Of a stretch of 64,000 nucleotides of DNA, positions 28,439 to 41,485 are shown piece after piece. Made by a program: the position numbers and the translations under genes. Numbering within the stretch: the stretch's first letter is position 1; each line of letters opens with the position of its first letter. Source of the stretch: Saprospiraceae bacterium (GTDB lineage: Bacteria > Bacteroidota > Bacteroidia > Chitinophagales > Saprospiraceae); the NCBI GenBank assembly GCA_028285085.1, contig JANQQI010000113.1, positions 1 through 64,000 on the forward strand, in the 5' to 3' direction. The notes under the pieces are model-generated. The model made no database searches, was not told the DNA's origin, and worked only from the letters and a program-made list of their open reading frames with translations.

Positions 28439-30988
28439 ATGCGTTATTTGATTACCCTGATTACAGTCGCTATAAGTTGTCAAGTCCTGTCCGCTCAAAT
28501 CGAATTGCAAGAAATCCCGCTGGAGCGAAATACGGTTATACAAAAGCAACATCATCAACAAGAACAGGCAAAAGTGGACCGCTTAGCTCGTCTTTTTGGG
28601 AGCGAAACGCCCTTGGCTACTGCTCGTAATGGCAGTAGTGACTGCGAGGATGATGGACAATATGAAGATGGTGAAAATGTATATGTGCTTTCAGGGGAAA
28701 CCATCGAATTTTGCCTCGACACTATTGGATTCATCACTTTCACCAACCTCAGCGTTGATGGTAACCACGGTAACGTCACCGTTGATAGCAGTTGCTTTAC
28801 TTATGTTTCTAATCCCGGCATTGAACTGGGCTTGCAGGATACCATCCGAGTGGAATTGTGCATCACTGAGGATAATTGTTTGATCCGTGAATTCCCGGTT
28901 GTAGTAAAGCGAGAAAATCAATCGTTTATCGAACCGTCTACCGTCCTCTCAATCGAAGAAAGTGCTACCATCTGTGTTAGTCCAGCTAATTTTGACATCC
29001 CGGACGATATTGGAGGAAGTTGTGTACTTATTAATCATAATACAAATTGGATTAATGTAGAAAATGGGGTCAAACGGGATAGTTGCATCTTCGTCACCGC
29101 TAATCGCTTCGCGGCCATCGATACTATCGCACTAGAAGTTTGCAATAATTTTTGCATCTGCGACACCTTTAATTTTCCCTATCAAATTATTGCCGACACG
29201 CTCGATTTGCCTTTCCTTGATGATTTTTCCTACAATGGCCCCTACCCTAATCAGTTGTGGTTAGACAAAGAAGTATACGTTAATAATACCTGGGCGCATC
29301 GCCCCCCCTCTGTCGGCATAGCTACCTTCGATGGTCTTGCTCCCTCGGGAACGCCTTATGGCATTGGTTATGGCCGCTGCGATGAATTGACTTCAGCCTA
29401 TCTCGACTTGAGCCCATACAATAGCAGTAGTAATGTCTATCTCAGTTGTTATGTCGAACCCAAAGGCTATGGCTATCATCCAAATATTGATGTGGGCGAT
29501 TCTCTGGTGCTGGAATTTAAAACTAGCCAAGGAGATTGGAATCAAGTGGCCTCCTTCCAGGGATTAGGTAATGGTGTCACCTTGGATTCACTGAATGATT
29601 TTAGTTTTTTTAGTATAAAAATTGAGAATAACGCTTACTTCTATAGTGGCTTCCAGTTCCGCTTTGCCAATTACGGGCAGCGAGCTGGCATCCGTGATGT
29701 CTGGCATGTTGATTATGTACGCCTAGCCGCTAATGAGGTCCCAGATGGGACTTTTGAAGATATCGCCTTCACGGTACCACCCAATTTTTTGCTACAACCT
29801 TATTCCAGTATGCCTTGGAAGCATGTCATGGGCAACGAAGGCAATCTCGTCCGGGATCAATTTGACATCGGGCTCTACAGTCAGTTCGAGGTTGTGGAAA
29901 CCGCAGAACCTAGTCAATTCGTTTTACGAGAATTGGTCAACGATGCGGAAATCCTGACGACTTCTACTTTGTTGGAAGTACCGCCGACTGCTCCCGTTAA
30001 TCAGCGGAACGTACCGCCAGCGGAGCATCGTTTGTACACAAATCCATTCAGCATCCCTGATTTTCCAAGCCTGGCTGGCGACAGCCTGGTCTTTGAGCTG
30101 GAATATCGCTTCACAGTCGACGGCCAGAACCCAGGCTTGTTCCCCGAAGTTGCGCGCAATGATACGGTGCGTAGCCGCACTTATTGCACAAATTATTTTG
30201 CTTACGATGACGGTACCGCCGAAGCAGCCATCCAAGTGGGATTCGGAGAGTCTTGGCGCATCGCTCAGGAATACGAAGCCCAAGTCGAAGATACGCTACG
30301 CGGTGTTCAGATTCACTTTCCGCACTTCTCAGGAAATGATAATAATAACACCAATGCCAGCTATAGTTTGCAAATCTTCATTGGGGATTTAGATACGGAG
30401 CCCGTCTATGAGCAATTTTTGATCAGCCCATTCTATCCCGATGAGTTATACGACACTTTACAGGCTTTCACTTCACTCCGCCTGATTGATGATAATAATA
30501 ATCCCTTGCCCATCATTGTCCCGGCGGGTAAATTCTACGTTTCCATAGAACAGGTATCCAACTCATCCAGCCCGGTATTTGTCGGCCTCGATCGCAATAC
30601 CTTAGAAGCGATACCCGCACAATTCACTTTCGATGGCGCAGAGTGGTTTCCAGTCGCCAACCGAGGAGCAATGATGATGCGTCCTGTATTCGGTAGTTTC
30701 TTTCCACAAACCTCAGCTACAGAGGAAGTCGATGAATGGTCCGCGCAGATCACCGTTTACCCTAATCCGGCGCGGGATATATTATATTTTGATCTGGGAA
30801 AGGTCAACAGCGAGGATTTACAATTGAGTTTATTCAACGCTCAAGGACAGTTGATTCAGCAACAAGCACTTAATACTAATCAACTCCATACAGACCATCT
30901 AACGGAGGGTATGTACTTACTCCGGTTTGATAATTTGCGGGAGCAATACAGCGAAACCCATAAAGTTTTTATCTTACGCTCTAATTAA
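28439..30988 (+). CDS. Large T9SS-secreted surface protein
   Basis: 849 aa with a signal peptide (MRYLITLITVAISCQVLSAQ). A Cys-containing beta domain (about 60-250) is followed by a jelly-roll-like region starting LPFLDDFSYNGPYP and ending in WHVDYVRL, which recalls MAM/concanavalin-like folds. A second region begins YFAYDDGTAEAA, a motif seen in many Bacteroidota surface proteins. The C-terminus is a type A T9SS sorting domain (ITVYPNPARD to VFILRSN). It follows the PASTA gene by 142 bp in the same direction. Function is unknown. Confidence 0.88.
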   Translation: MRYLITLITVAISCQVLSAQIELQEIPLERNTVIQKQHHQQEQAKVDRLARLFGSETPLATARNGSSDCEDDGQYEDGENVYVLSGETIEFCLDTIGFITFTNLSVDGNHGNVTVDSSCFTYVSNPGIELGLQDTIRVELCITEDNCLIREFPVVVKRENQSFIEPSTVLSIEESATICVSPANFDIPDDIGGSCVLINHNTNWINVENGVKRDSCIFVTANRFAAIDTIALEVCNNFCICDTFNFPYQIIADTLDLPFLDDFSYNGPYPNQLWLDKEVYVNNTWAHRPPSVGIATFDGLAPSGTPYGIGYGRCDELTSAYLDLSPYNSSSNVYLSCYVEPKGYGYHPNIDVGDSLVLEFKTSQGDWNQVASFQGLGNGVTLDSLNDFSFFSIKIENNAYFYSGFQFRFANYGQRAGIRDVWHVDYVRLAANEVPDGTFEDIAFTVPPNFLLQPYSSMPWKHVMGNEGNLVRDQFDIGLYSQFEVVETAEPSQFVLRELVNDAEILTTSTLLEVPPTAPVNQRNVPPAEHRLYTNPFSIPDFPSLAGDSLVFELEYRFTVDGQNPGLFPEVARNDTVRSRTYCTNYFAYDDGTAEAAIQVGFGESWRIAQEYEAQVEDTLRGVQIHFPHFSGNDNNNTNASYSLQIFIGDLDTEPVYEQFLISPFYPDELYDTLQAFTSLRLIDDNNNPLPIIVPAGKFYVSIEQVSNSSSPVFVGLDRNTLEAIPAQFTFDGAEWFPVANRGAMMMRPVFGSFFPQTSATEEVDEWSAQITVYPNPARDILYFDLGKVNSEDLQLSLFNAQGQLIQQQALNTNQLHTDHLTEGMYLLRFDNLREQYSETHKVFILRSN

Positions 30989-31071
30989 TCTAAGTTGTAG
31001 GTAAGGACGTTTTTTTAAGAAATGATCTGCAACTTGAATCAACGATACAGTTATAAAACCAATTATTAGAA

Positions 31072-31374
31072 ATGGATATTACAGTTCAAGAATTAAAAGA
31101 AAGATTGGACCGCGGTGATCAATTCGTATTCATCGATGTACGCGAGCCCTACGAATTCGAAGAATTCAATCTTGGTGCTCAACTGATTCCTCTAGGAGAT
31201 ATTCCAGCGAAACTCTCCGATCTTGAGTCTCATAAAAACGAAGAAATTGTGGTACACTGTCGTTCGGGAGGGCGCAGTGGCATGGCGCAGCAATTAATGC
31301 AACAAGCTGGCTTTACCAATGTCCGTAATCTCACGGGAGGTGTACTAGCTTGGCAGGATGCTTTTAAAAGCTAA
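31072..31374 (+). CDS. Single-domain rhodanese (GlpE/PspE-like sulfurtransferase)
   Basis: 100 aa, full length for a one-domain rhodanese. FIDVREPYEF is the first CH2-type motif. The active-site loop is HCRSGGRS with the catalytic Cys at position 63, which carries the persulfide in sulfur transfer from thiosulfate or another donor. The C-terminal LTGGVLAWQ is also typical. No signal peptide, so cytoplasmic. Followed by a bidirectional terminator. Confidence 0.93.
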   Translation: MDITVQELKERLDRGDQFVFIDVREPYEFEEFNLGAQLIPLGDIPAKLSDLESHKNEEIVVHCRSGGRSGMAQQLMQQAGFTNVRNLTGGVLAWQDAFKS

Positions 31375-31392
31375 TGACCTAAACAACCATGA

Positions 31393-31434
31393 ATTAAAAA
31401 GCCCCGATGGTCAATCCAATCGGGGCTTTTTAAT
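31393..31434. terminator. Bidirectional intrinsic terminator
   Basis: The perfect 16-bp stem ATTAAAAAGCCCCGAT / ATCGGGGCTTTTTAAT (31393-31408 with 31419-31434) lies between the convergent rhodanese and NTF2-like genes. Confidence 0.88.
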
Positions 31435-31451
31435 TGCAATAATTCAAGCTG

Positions 31452-32312
31452 CTACTTTTTCAACACTTCCAAATAGGCTTTCACCTTATCATTTGGCACC
31501 AGAATCGCCAGGTTATAATGAGCCAATTTCCAGCCAGCCGTTGTTTTACGCACAATGCCTGATCCACGACAAGTCCCCATCCAAGTATCCAGTTTTTCCT
31601 CAAACCAAACCGTCTCCCCATCGTCAGCAAAATATAATACCCGATCAGAAGGGGTGAAATCCCAAGCGGTCTCTTTTGCAAAATAAGGTTTCGACCACTC
31701 CTTCATATCATCGCGCAGCCAACGCTCACTCGCATCGGTCCCTAAGTAAATACCATCCTCAGTCATACTGCCGAAGAAAACCTCTTCGTCCGCCTTAGCC
31801 GCCGCTTTGTGCCATTGATCCATCAAGTTGTTAATCAGCGTACTATCACTTGGTGCCTCCTCCCAGCAATTACTCCGGCGTCGTGTATCCGTAATATTAA
31901 TGATTTTCCAACCTGCATCACTATGAAATAGCTGAAAGGCGTTGACCCCACAATGGAGAAATTTATCACCCAAATAGAAGCTGTACTCAGTCCATGCGGA
32001 AGCCAAAAGGCCGTCTACATCTACTTTGTAACTCCAAATTCGCTCATCAAATACGGCGTCGTGAGGTGTTCCGACTTGCTGGGCAAACTCTTCAAGGCTG
32101 CCTTTATGTAGCCGCCGATTACCCTGTCGGTCAACGAAGGTAGTCATCATCTGGGCATTGGGATCAAATACAGATTTCAAAGTCGCACTGTCCCCCGCCC
32201 GCATCGCGTCAAATAAGGTTTCAATGGTTTTAATTACTGCCGCTTCTTCCGTTTGGGCTTGCAGGCCCGAAACAAGGATACAGCTCAATAAAAAGGGTAT
32301 CAATCGTTTCAT
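31452..32312 (-). CDS. Secreted double NTF2-like (SnoaL-type) protein
   Basis: 286 aa from the ATG at 32312 (the track start nine codons upstream lacks a signal-peptide start). The signal peptide is MKRLIPFLLSCILVSGLQAQ. Two NTF2-like cone domains follow. The first (about 22-150) begins EEAAVIKTIETLFDAMRAGD and ends in W.I.NI.DTR, as in lumazine-binding-like NTF2 proteins. The second (about 165-286) has WHKAAAKADEEVFFGSMTEDGIYLG and GIVRKTTAGWKLAHYNLAI, as in SnoaL_3-type domains. These are periplasmic small-molecule-binding or enzyme folds; no specific substrate is indicated. Confidence 0.85.
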   Translation of the reverse strand: MKRLIPFLLSCILVSGLQAQTEEAAVIKTIETLFDAMRAGDSATLKSVFDPNAQMMTTFVDRQGNRRLHKGSLEEFAQQVGTPHDAVFDERIWSYKVDVDGLLASAWTEYSFYLGDKFLHCGVNAFQLFHSDAGWKIINITDTRRRSNCWEEAPSDSTLINNLMDQWHKAAAKADEEVFFGSMTEDGIYLGTDASERWLRDDMKEWSKPYFAKETAWDFTPSDRVLYFADDGETVWFEEKLDTWMGTCRGSGIVRKTTAGWKLAHYNLAILVPNDKVKAYLEVLKK

Positions 32313-32456
32313 AAAATTGGTGTTATAAAAAATAATCACCCAAATTACTTAAAAGCTTCATGCTCAAGGTGGAAAATCTTGGGAATCTGAAAATCCTCTA
32401 ATTTGGAGTCCACAAACTTTCTCAACAAAAAAGTAGCAGGTTTAGAATAATTAGTG

Positions 32457-32464
32457 TAATTTTG
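32457..32464 (+). promoter_or_regulatory. Candidate -7 element (TAATTTTG) for the glgE operon
   Basis: Exact TAnnTTTG match with no clear -33 TTTG (the nearest is TTTA at 32441-32444). It leaves a leader of about 160 nt before glgE. Confidence 0.4.
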
Positions 32465-32630
32465 ACACGAAGTTTAAAAAAGTACAGTTTAGCGTGGTAA
32501 TTTAGTGGTATTAAACTGGTTTATACGATTTGAAACAGCTAAATTCAGGCATCAACATTCAAACATCTTCATACTCCTGTATTCTGGTACTCCGATCAGA
32601 CTACCCAAACCTTTCTAAACCAACCCTTAA

Positions 32631-34565
32631 ATGAGAAAACGAGTCATTGTCGAAAACGTAAAACCCGACATCAACAGCGGTCGATACTTCATCAAACGCG
32701 TTATTAACGAAGCGGTAGACGTTGAAGCCGCAGTCCTGGCCGATGGCCACGATGCTATCCGCGCTTCTGTACAATATAAAAAAGCCAGCGGTCGAAAATG
32801 GAATGAGGTATTCATGACTGCCCGTGGAAATGACGAATGGACAGCCAGTTTCACACCTACCGAAAAAGGATTCTACGAATATCGAGTCATCGGCTGGATT
32901 GATCATCTGCTCAATTGGCATCGAGGATTTTTGAAAAAGGAAGCAGTTGGCCAATACCTCAGTGTAGAATTACAGGAAGGCGAAGTGCTACTCCGTAAAA
33001 CCGCCGCAAACTATCCTAAAAAAGACCAAAGTGATCTGCTCCGCTACGCGGATCTCCTGGGGAATACTCAAGCTTACAAAGATGCCGTAGCCGCTGTACT
33101 GACCGACGAATTCGCAGCCTTGGTGCATCAATTTCCACTTAAGGAATTCATCACCGAAAGCAATACCTTCAAGGTTCGGGTCGAACGTACCAAAGCACTT
33201 TTCAGCACCTGGTACGAATTCTTCCCACGTTCTGCATCCCAAGACCCCAATCGTGCGGGTACCTTCAAAGATTGTGAAGCGTTGATTCCTCGTGTGGCCG
33301 AAATGGGCTTTGATGTCCTCTATTTTCCGCCGATTCACCCGGTAGGTAAACTCAATCGAAAAGGAAAAAATAACGCAGTTACCGCTGAGCCCGGTGAGCC
33401 CGGTTCCCCTTGGGCAATCGGTAGCGATGAAGGCGGCCACAAATCCGTTAGTCCCGAGCTGGGAACAATGGAAGATTATGAAAACGTCATTCAACTGGCT
33501 AAAGAGCACGGTATCGAAATCGCTCTTGATCTGGCTTTCCAATGTGCACCCGACCACCCTTACGTAAAAGAACATCCAGAATGGTTTATCTGGCGCCCGG
33601 ACAACACGATCATGTACGCCGAGAACCCACCAAAGAAATATCAGGACATCGTTCCACTCAATTTCGAATGTGATGAGTGGGAAAGTCTTTGGGAAGAGCT
33701 GAAAAGTGTTATCATTTTCTGGGTCGAAAAAGGGATCAATATTTTCCGGGTTGATAACCCACACACTAAGCCAATTCCTTTTTGGGAATGGGCCATTGCC
33801 GAAGTACACAAGCAATACCCCGATGTATTGTTTCTTTCTGAAGCCTTTACGCGTCCCAAAATCATGGCTTCACTGGCGAAAGCAGGTTTCAACCAGTCTT
33901 ATTCTTACTTCACCTGGCGTACCAGCAAACACGAGATGCAAGAGTATCTCACAGAGCTAACGCGCACCGAATCTCGGGAATTCTTCCGCCCAAATTTCTG
34001 GCCGAACACCCCGGATATTTTACCTTATCACTTGCAAGGCGCCAGCTCTAATACGTTCGTACAGCGTGTGCTCATGGCGGCTACTCTGTCTTCGAATTAT
34101 GGTCTCTACGGGATGGCTTACGAAGTTATGGATAACCAAGGCAACACCAATGGTAAAGAAGAATATCTCGATTCTGAAAAATACGAAGTCAAGCACTATA
34201 ATTGGAACCTCCGTAATCGCGTCACCGACGCGATCGCAAAGATCAATCAAGTCCGTAAAGCCCATCCGGCGCTCCAGAGTACCTGGAACATCCACTTCAC
34301 TGGTACTGACAACGATCAACTGATGAGTTACGTCAAAATAGCGGATGGTGACATCGTCTGGTGTATTGCCAATTTTGATGCGAACCATACCCAAGCTGGT
34401 TTTGTGGAAGTCCCTAAGGACTTACTTGGTATTGAAGGCAGCGTTAATTTACGCCTGCATGACCTGCTAACGGGTCAATATTTCCAGTGGAATAATGATT
34501 GGAACTACGTTCAGTTGAATCCAGATTATTATCCATTGCACGTTTTACATGTCGAATTTCTTTAA
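32631..34565 (+). CDS. glgE: Alpha-1,4-glucan:maltose-1-phosphate maltosyltransferase
   Basis: 644 aa, usual length for GlgE. The N-terminal beta domain holds WTASFTPTEKGFYEYRVIGWID. The GH13_3 catalytic barrel includes WYEFFPRS, FDVLYFPPIHPVG, and GTMEDYENVI. The nucleophile Asp is in FRVDNPHTKP (about 375) and the acid/base Glu in FLSEAFTRP (about 404). It extends alpha-1,4-glucan using maltose 1-phosphate. First gene of glgE - treS/mak - CBM48 block, with treS/mak 17 bp downstream, so translation is likely coupled by operon. Confidence 0.96.
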   Translation: MRKRVIVENVKPDINSGRYFIKRVINEAVDVEAAVLADGHDAIRASVQYKKASGRKWNEVFMTARGNDEWTASFTPTEKGFYEYRVIGWIDHLLNWHRGFLKKEAVGQYLSVELQEGEVLLRKTAANYPKKDQSDLLRYADLLGNTQAYKDAVAAVLTDEFAALVHQFPLKEFITESNTFKVRVERTKALFSTWYEFFPRSASQDPNRAGTFKDCEALIPRVAEMGFDVLYFPPIHPVGKLNRKGKNNAVTAEPGEPGSPWAIGSDEGGHKSVSPELGTMEDYENVIQLAKEHGIEIALDLAFQCAPDHPYVKEHPEWFIWRPDNTIMYAENPPKKYQDIVPLNFECDEWESLWEELKSVIIFWVEKGINIFRVDNPHTKPIPFWEWAIAEVHKQYPDVLFLSEAFTRPKIMASLAKAGFNQSYSYFTWRTSKHEMQEYLTELTRTESREFFRPNFWPNTPDILPYHLQGASSNTFVQRVLMAATLSSNYGLYGMAYEVMDNQGNTNGKEEYLDSEKYEVKHYNWNLRNRVTDAIAKINQVRKAHPALQSTWNIHFTGTDNDQLMSYVKIADGDIVWCIANFDANHTQAGFVEVPKDLLGIEGSVNLRLHDLLTGQYFQWNNDWNYVQLNPDYYPLHVLHVEFL

Positions 34566-34582
34566 CCAGCCCCTACTGCCCT

Positions 34583-37918
<3,336 letters not shown>

Positions 37919-37996
37919 CATCACGTTTTTGAGAATTATTGAAATATCTATTTTAAATCATTTTAAAATCATCCAACCACAAAATTTTAGTTCAAA

Positions 37997-38650
37997 ATGA
38001 GTTTGAAAAAGCAATTTTTAAAATCAAAGCCAGTCTGTAAAGTAACTTTTAGTTTACCTAAAGAGGCTGCGGCTACTGCCAATGAAGTTGTGATTCTTGG
38101 TGAATTCAACAACTGGGATCCAAGCAATGGTGTACCGATGAAAGTAAGCAAGAAAGAGTACAAAGCCGTTCTCGAATTAGAGTCTGGCCGCAACTACGAA
38201 TTCCGCTACCTGATCGACCAAAACACTTGGGAAAATGATTGGGCAGCTGACGATTACGTGCCTACGCCATTTGGTGTGGACAATTCAGTGGTATTCGTTC
38301 CTGCTATCGAAAAAGCGCTGACGACCAAAAGCACAGCGAAAAAAGCACCAGCTAAAAAGGCGCCAGCACCAAAGGCTGCTCCTAAAGCTAAAGCCACTAA
38401 AGATGATCTGAAAAAGATCGAAGGTGTTGGTCCAAAAATCGCTAGCTTGTTGAATGCAGCGGGTATCGTCACTTTCGCAGATCTTGGTAAAGCGAAAAAA
38501 ACAGAGTTGAAAGCCATTTTGGAAGCTGCAGGTAGCCGCTACAAAATGCACGATCCAAGCACTTGGGCGAAGCAAGCTAAATTGGCCGCTAAAGGTGATT
38601 GGGACAAGCTAAATCAACTACAAGCAGAATTGAACGGTGGCCGTGCGTAA
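37997..38650 (+). CDS. CBM48 (isoamylase early-set) protein fused to a helix-hairpin-helix domain
   Basis: 217 aa. Residues about 10-100 are a glycogen-binding early-set/CBM48-like beta sandwich (KVTFSLPKEAA, ILGEFNNWDPSNG, YEFRYLID). Residues about 108-135 form a Lys/Ala/Pro linker (KKAPAKKAPAPKAAPKAK). Residues about 137-217 hold a helix-hairpin-helix motif (LKKIEGVGPKIASLLNAAGI), then TFADLGKAKKTELKAIL and a WAKQAKLAAKGDW segment, a tail also seen as an extension on some Bacteroidota L21 ribosomal proteins. It follows treS/mak by 78 bp and probably belongs to the glucan operon. The HhH might bind nucleic acid or act as a dimerising module. Confidence 0.88.
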   Translation: MSLKKQFLKSKPVCKVTFSLPKEAAATANEVVILGEFNNWDPSNGVPMKVSKKEYKAVLELESGRNYEFRYLIDQNTWENDWAADDYVPTPFGVDNSVVFVPAIEKALTTKSTAKKAPAKKAPAPKAAPKAKATKDDLKKIEGVGPKIASLLNAAGIVTFADLGKAKKTELKAILEAAGSRYKMHDPSTWAKQAKLAAKGDWDKLNQLQAELNGGRA

Positions 38651-38674
38651 GCCCCACTTTTCTATACATTTTTC

Positions 38675-38713
38675 AAAATGGGTCATTCCTGCGGGGATGG
38701 CTCATTTTTTTTA
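38675..38713. terminator. Terminator of the glgE block
   Basis: An imperfect stem AAAATGGGTCATTCC / GGGGATGGCTCATTTT, with G-T wobbles, is followed by a long T run. It lies between convergent genes. Confidence 0.6.
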
Positions 38714-38744
38714 GGTCCAATTTTGCTTTCGCTAAGCATAGCAC

Positions 38745-40976
38745 CTAAAACACATATCCCAGATGGAAAATAAAATTGAGGTTGGTACTAATAAAGTTAT
38801 ACTCACCACGTAATGAAATCGGCCCAATGGCGGTGTAAGCGCCAAGCTCTAAGCCTATTCCCGATAGCAAATCCTCCCACTCTTCCAAGGTCACTAATCC
38901 ATCTTCTTCGAGAATGGAAAACTCAGGTTGCCGGGCGTAGCCCACATTATAGTCTACCGAAATGTACTTGTCCAATAACGGCTCGACTTGCAGGCGCAAG
39001 CCCGTAAAGGCATAGCGGTCCACAGGGAGCTCCATCAATGCTAAGCCCGTGAAATCGACAAAACGCGATTCGTAGGGAATGGCGCGGCCGAGGTAAAATA
39101 AGTTATTAAATTCAGGTGCACTATCGAGCCAGGCTATTCCAGCACGGTTGTTCCAGCGCAAGGTCCAGCGTGAATGTAGCCGAAAAATTTGGCTAAAATC
39201 CAGCATCGCGTAGCGGTTAAACTGCTGACCACGCGTTTCTTTCTGCCCAAAATCAATTCGCATATCTCCGGCTAAGGTAATATCGGTCCAAAGCGAAAGG
39301 CGAGTACCTCGCGTCGGAAAATGCTTACGGTTGAAGGTTTCGTAGGCCAGCTCAATATGACTACGGACTTGCAGAATATCAACATCATTGGTTTCTATAT
39401 CAAAGAAGCGACGGCTTTGGCTGACGTACTCAGCGGTGCCACCAACGGATAGCGATAAATCTCGACGAATCCCCGAAAATAAATCCAGGCGCACCGCGGC
39501 GTGCCGATATCGAAATTCATCCATGAGCTCGTAGTCATTGTAAAAATAAGCGCGGTAGAAATGCATCAGTCCTCGCATACGCAATCCAATATTCGGTCGG
39601 GTTTTGGTATACAGACGAAAATCGGTCAGCAAAGCAGGATTCTCCGATAAGCGAAAATCCACAGAGAGTAAGCTACTGCGCACGCCGATATTACGCAAAG
39701 TGGCGTTGAGGAGAAGTCCAGCATTGAGATCACTATCGTAATTGGCGCTGAGTCGCAGTAAGTTCTTGTCTACCTCGCGAGTAAACACCACCAAGCGATG
39801 GCCATCGCCCTCCGGTAGCAGCCGATAGTACGTCTTTTCAAAAAAGCCGGTGGCAATGACACGCTTAATTTTCTTGTCGAGTCGGGCGTGGCTCAATGTG
39901 CGCGGTGGCTTAAGCTGTAGAATATTTAGAAAAGAGGTCGCAGCTTGACGATCTACACCGCGTATTTCTACCGTATTGATTCTCAAATCGGCAGGGGAAA
40001 TGGCTGTTTCATCGACGCCAATCGGCACCTTCTTGTCATATTTATTGAGTAGCCGGCGTAATTCAGGTATGGCTCGGCGAGCCGCACGTTCGCCGACTGC
40101 AATTAGCGAATCCAGTGCATTAAAATTCAGGAAGGAAAAATCGTTAATGTTATCCGGCACAATGACCAAATCGGCGAGTGCCAGTTGCTCTGCATTCTTT
40201 TCTACAATTCGATAACTACTGGTTTGGCTGAGAATACTAAGAATAGACGTTAACTCCTCACGGGTATACAAAGGAGCCCCTACATCTACAGCTACCGTAA
40301 CGTTCGCGCCCATATCCAAGGCGTCTTGTACCGGTAAATTGCGGATCACGCCACCGTCGACAATCAAGGTACTATCTTTATCAAAAGGCTCAAATACCGT
40401 TGGGATACCGATACTACAGCGAATCGCATCGGCCAGATCTCCTTCGCTAAATACAACGGCCTGCCCGGTTTCCACATCGGCACCAACACAACGAAAGGGA
40501 ATTTTGAAGTCGTCGAAATCCTGAATGTGATGCACCGGCATCGTCAATTGTGATAAAAGCAAAGCCAGGTTTTGGCCATCGACAAAACCCGTCGGTAATT
40601 TTACCTGCCCATCCCGCCATTCAAAAGACAATAAATACCGTTCTACATCTGATTTTATCTCGATGGGGAAAAAGCTGCGATCAAAAACGTCCGTAAAGTA
40701 TTCCGTCCAGTTAAGCTCCTTGGCTAATTTTTCCAAATCACTCGCCCGGTAACCAATTGCATAAAGTCCACCCACCACACTTCCCATACTGGTCCCCGTA
40801 ATGTAATCCGGATAAATACCTTCTTCTTCTAAAACTTTTAGTACACCAATATGCGCCAATCCTTTAGCTCCTCCCCCACTCAGTACCAGGCCAACCTTGG
40901 GGCGTTTTGTCGATTGAGCGATCAGGCTTCCGACAGTACTGAGTATAAAAATGATTAGTAGTAATTGTCGAATCAT
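38745..40976 (-). CDS. Patatin-like phospholipase fused to an outer-membrane barrel (PlpD/type Vd-like)
   Basis: 743 aa with a signal peptide (LLLIIFILSTVGSLIAQ). The patatin domain (about 25-310) has the oxyanion GGGAKG, the nucleophile Ser in GTSMGS and the dyad Asp in DGGV. A POTRA-like segment (about 330-400, INTVEIRGVDRQAATSFL) precedes a C-terminal 16-strand-type Omp85 barrel (about 405-743) ending FIFHLGYVF with terminal Phe. The architecture matches PlpD-type Vd autotransporters, which display or secrete a lipase. It lies opposite and convergent to the glucan operon, so a functional link is not implied. Confidence 0.93.
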   Translation of the reverse strand: MIRQLLLIIFILSTVGSLIAQSTKRPKVGLVLSGGGAKGLAHIGVLKVLEEEGIYPDYITGTSMGSVVGGLYAIGYRASDLEKLAKELNWTEYFTDVFDRSFFPIEIKSDVERYLLSFEWRDGQVKLPTGFVDGQNLALLLSQLTMPVHHIQDFDDFKIPFRCVGADVETGQAVVFSEGDLADAIRCSIGIPTVFEPFDKDSTLIVDGGVIRNLPVQDALDMGANVTVAVDVGAPLYTREELTSILSILSQTSSYRIVEKNAEQLALADLVIVPDNINDFSFLNFNALDSLIAVGERAARRAIPELRRLLNKYDKKVPIGVDETAISPADLRINTVEIRGVDRQAATSFLNILQLKPPRTLSHARLDKKIKRVIATGFFEKTYYRLLPEGDGHRLVVFTREVDKNLLRLSANYDSDLNAGLLLNATLRNIGVRSSLLSVDFRLSENPALLTDFRLYTKTRPNIGLRMRGLMHFYRAYFYNDYELMDEFRYRHAAVRLDLFSGIRRDLSLSVGGTAEYVSQSRRFFDIETNDVDILQVRSHIELAYETFNRKHFPTRGTRLSLWTDITLAGDMRIDFGQKETRGQQFNRYAMLDFSQIFRLHSRWTLRWNNRAGIAWLDSAPEFNNLFYLGRAIPYESRFVDFTGLALMELPVDRYAFTGLRLQVEPLLDKYISVDYNVGYARQPEFSILEEDGLVTLEEWEDLLSGIGLELGAYTAIGPISLRGEYNFISTNLNFIFHLGYVF

Positions 40977-41485
40977 ACTTTTTGTGCTTCATTTATAAAA
41001 TCTAGACTCTTTTTCGATCATCTTCACCCGTTTTCATCACAGGGCCACAAATCCCAAAAGCTAGAAGTGTAAAACCAGTAAACTTTTCTAGACAACAAGT
41101 TACTATAGTTAAAATTGATTTGAGATGATTAAGATGTAAAAAGTACAGGATGCACTTTCATCTTCTAAGCACGATAGGGGCTCGTAGGGGGCATTTCCAC
41201 TTAACCACATTCCTACAGAATAAAGTCTTTTATGACGCAGTTTTTCGTAATTCTTGTTAATTTAAATGCTGCAAATCAGGAGATAAAACCATAGTCAAAT
41301 TGCCTTTTTGACCCGCTTGTTTAAAGTGGATGAATTTGATGCCATGAAAGCTAGGGGTGAAGAACTCCTGACGATTACCAGATAAGTTGCTAAGCAATTG
41401 ATATAGAGGGGAATGACAAAAAGTGTATTTTCTACACTAACTATTAAAAAAAACCTTACCTTTGCGAAAAACCTAACCTTTTATT
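40977..41485. other. Intergenic region, 509 bp, with glgB promoter box
   Basis: The region lies between the start points of the leftward patatin and rightward glgB genes. I see no coding frame. The only clear element is TACCTTTG at 41457-41464, an exact TAnnTTTG, 21 nt before the glgB ATG; no -33 TTTG is at the usual place. Confidence 0.5.
41457..41464 (+). promoter_or_regulatory. Candidate -7 element (TACCTTTG) of glgB
   Basis: Exact TAnnTTTG match, implying a leader of about 15 nt before the ATG at 41486. Confidence 0.5.

Noticed and set aside
32988-33815. 275-aa minus-strand ORF
   Set aside because: Lies wholly inside glgE, whose motifs are unambiguous.
34499-34582. Upstream start of treS/mak overlapping glgE
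   Set aside because: The ATG at 34583 begins the typical TreS N-terminus (NLWFKDAIIY).
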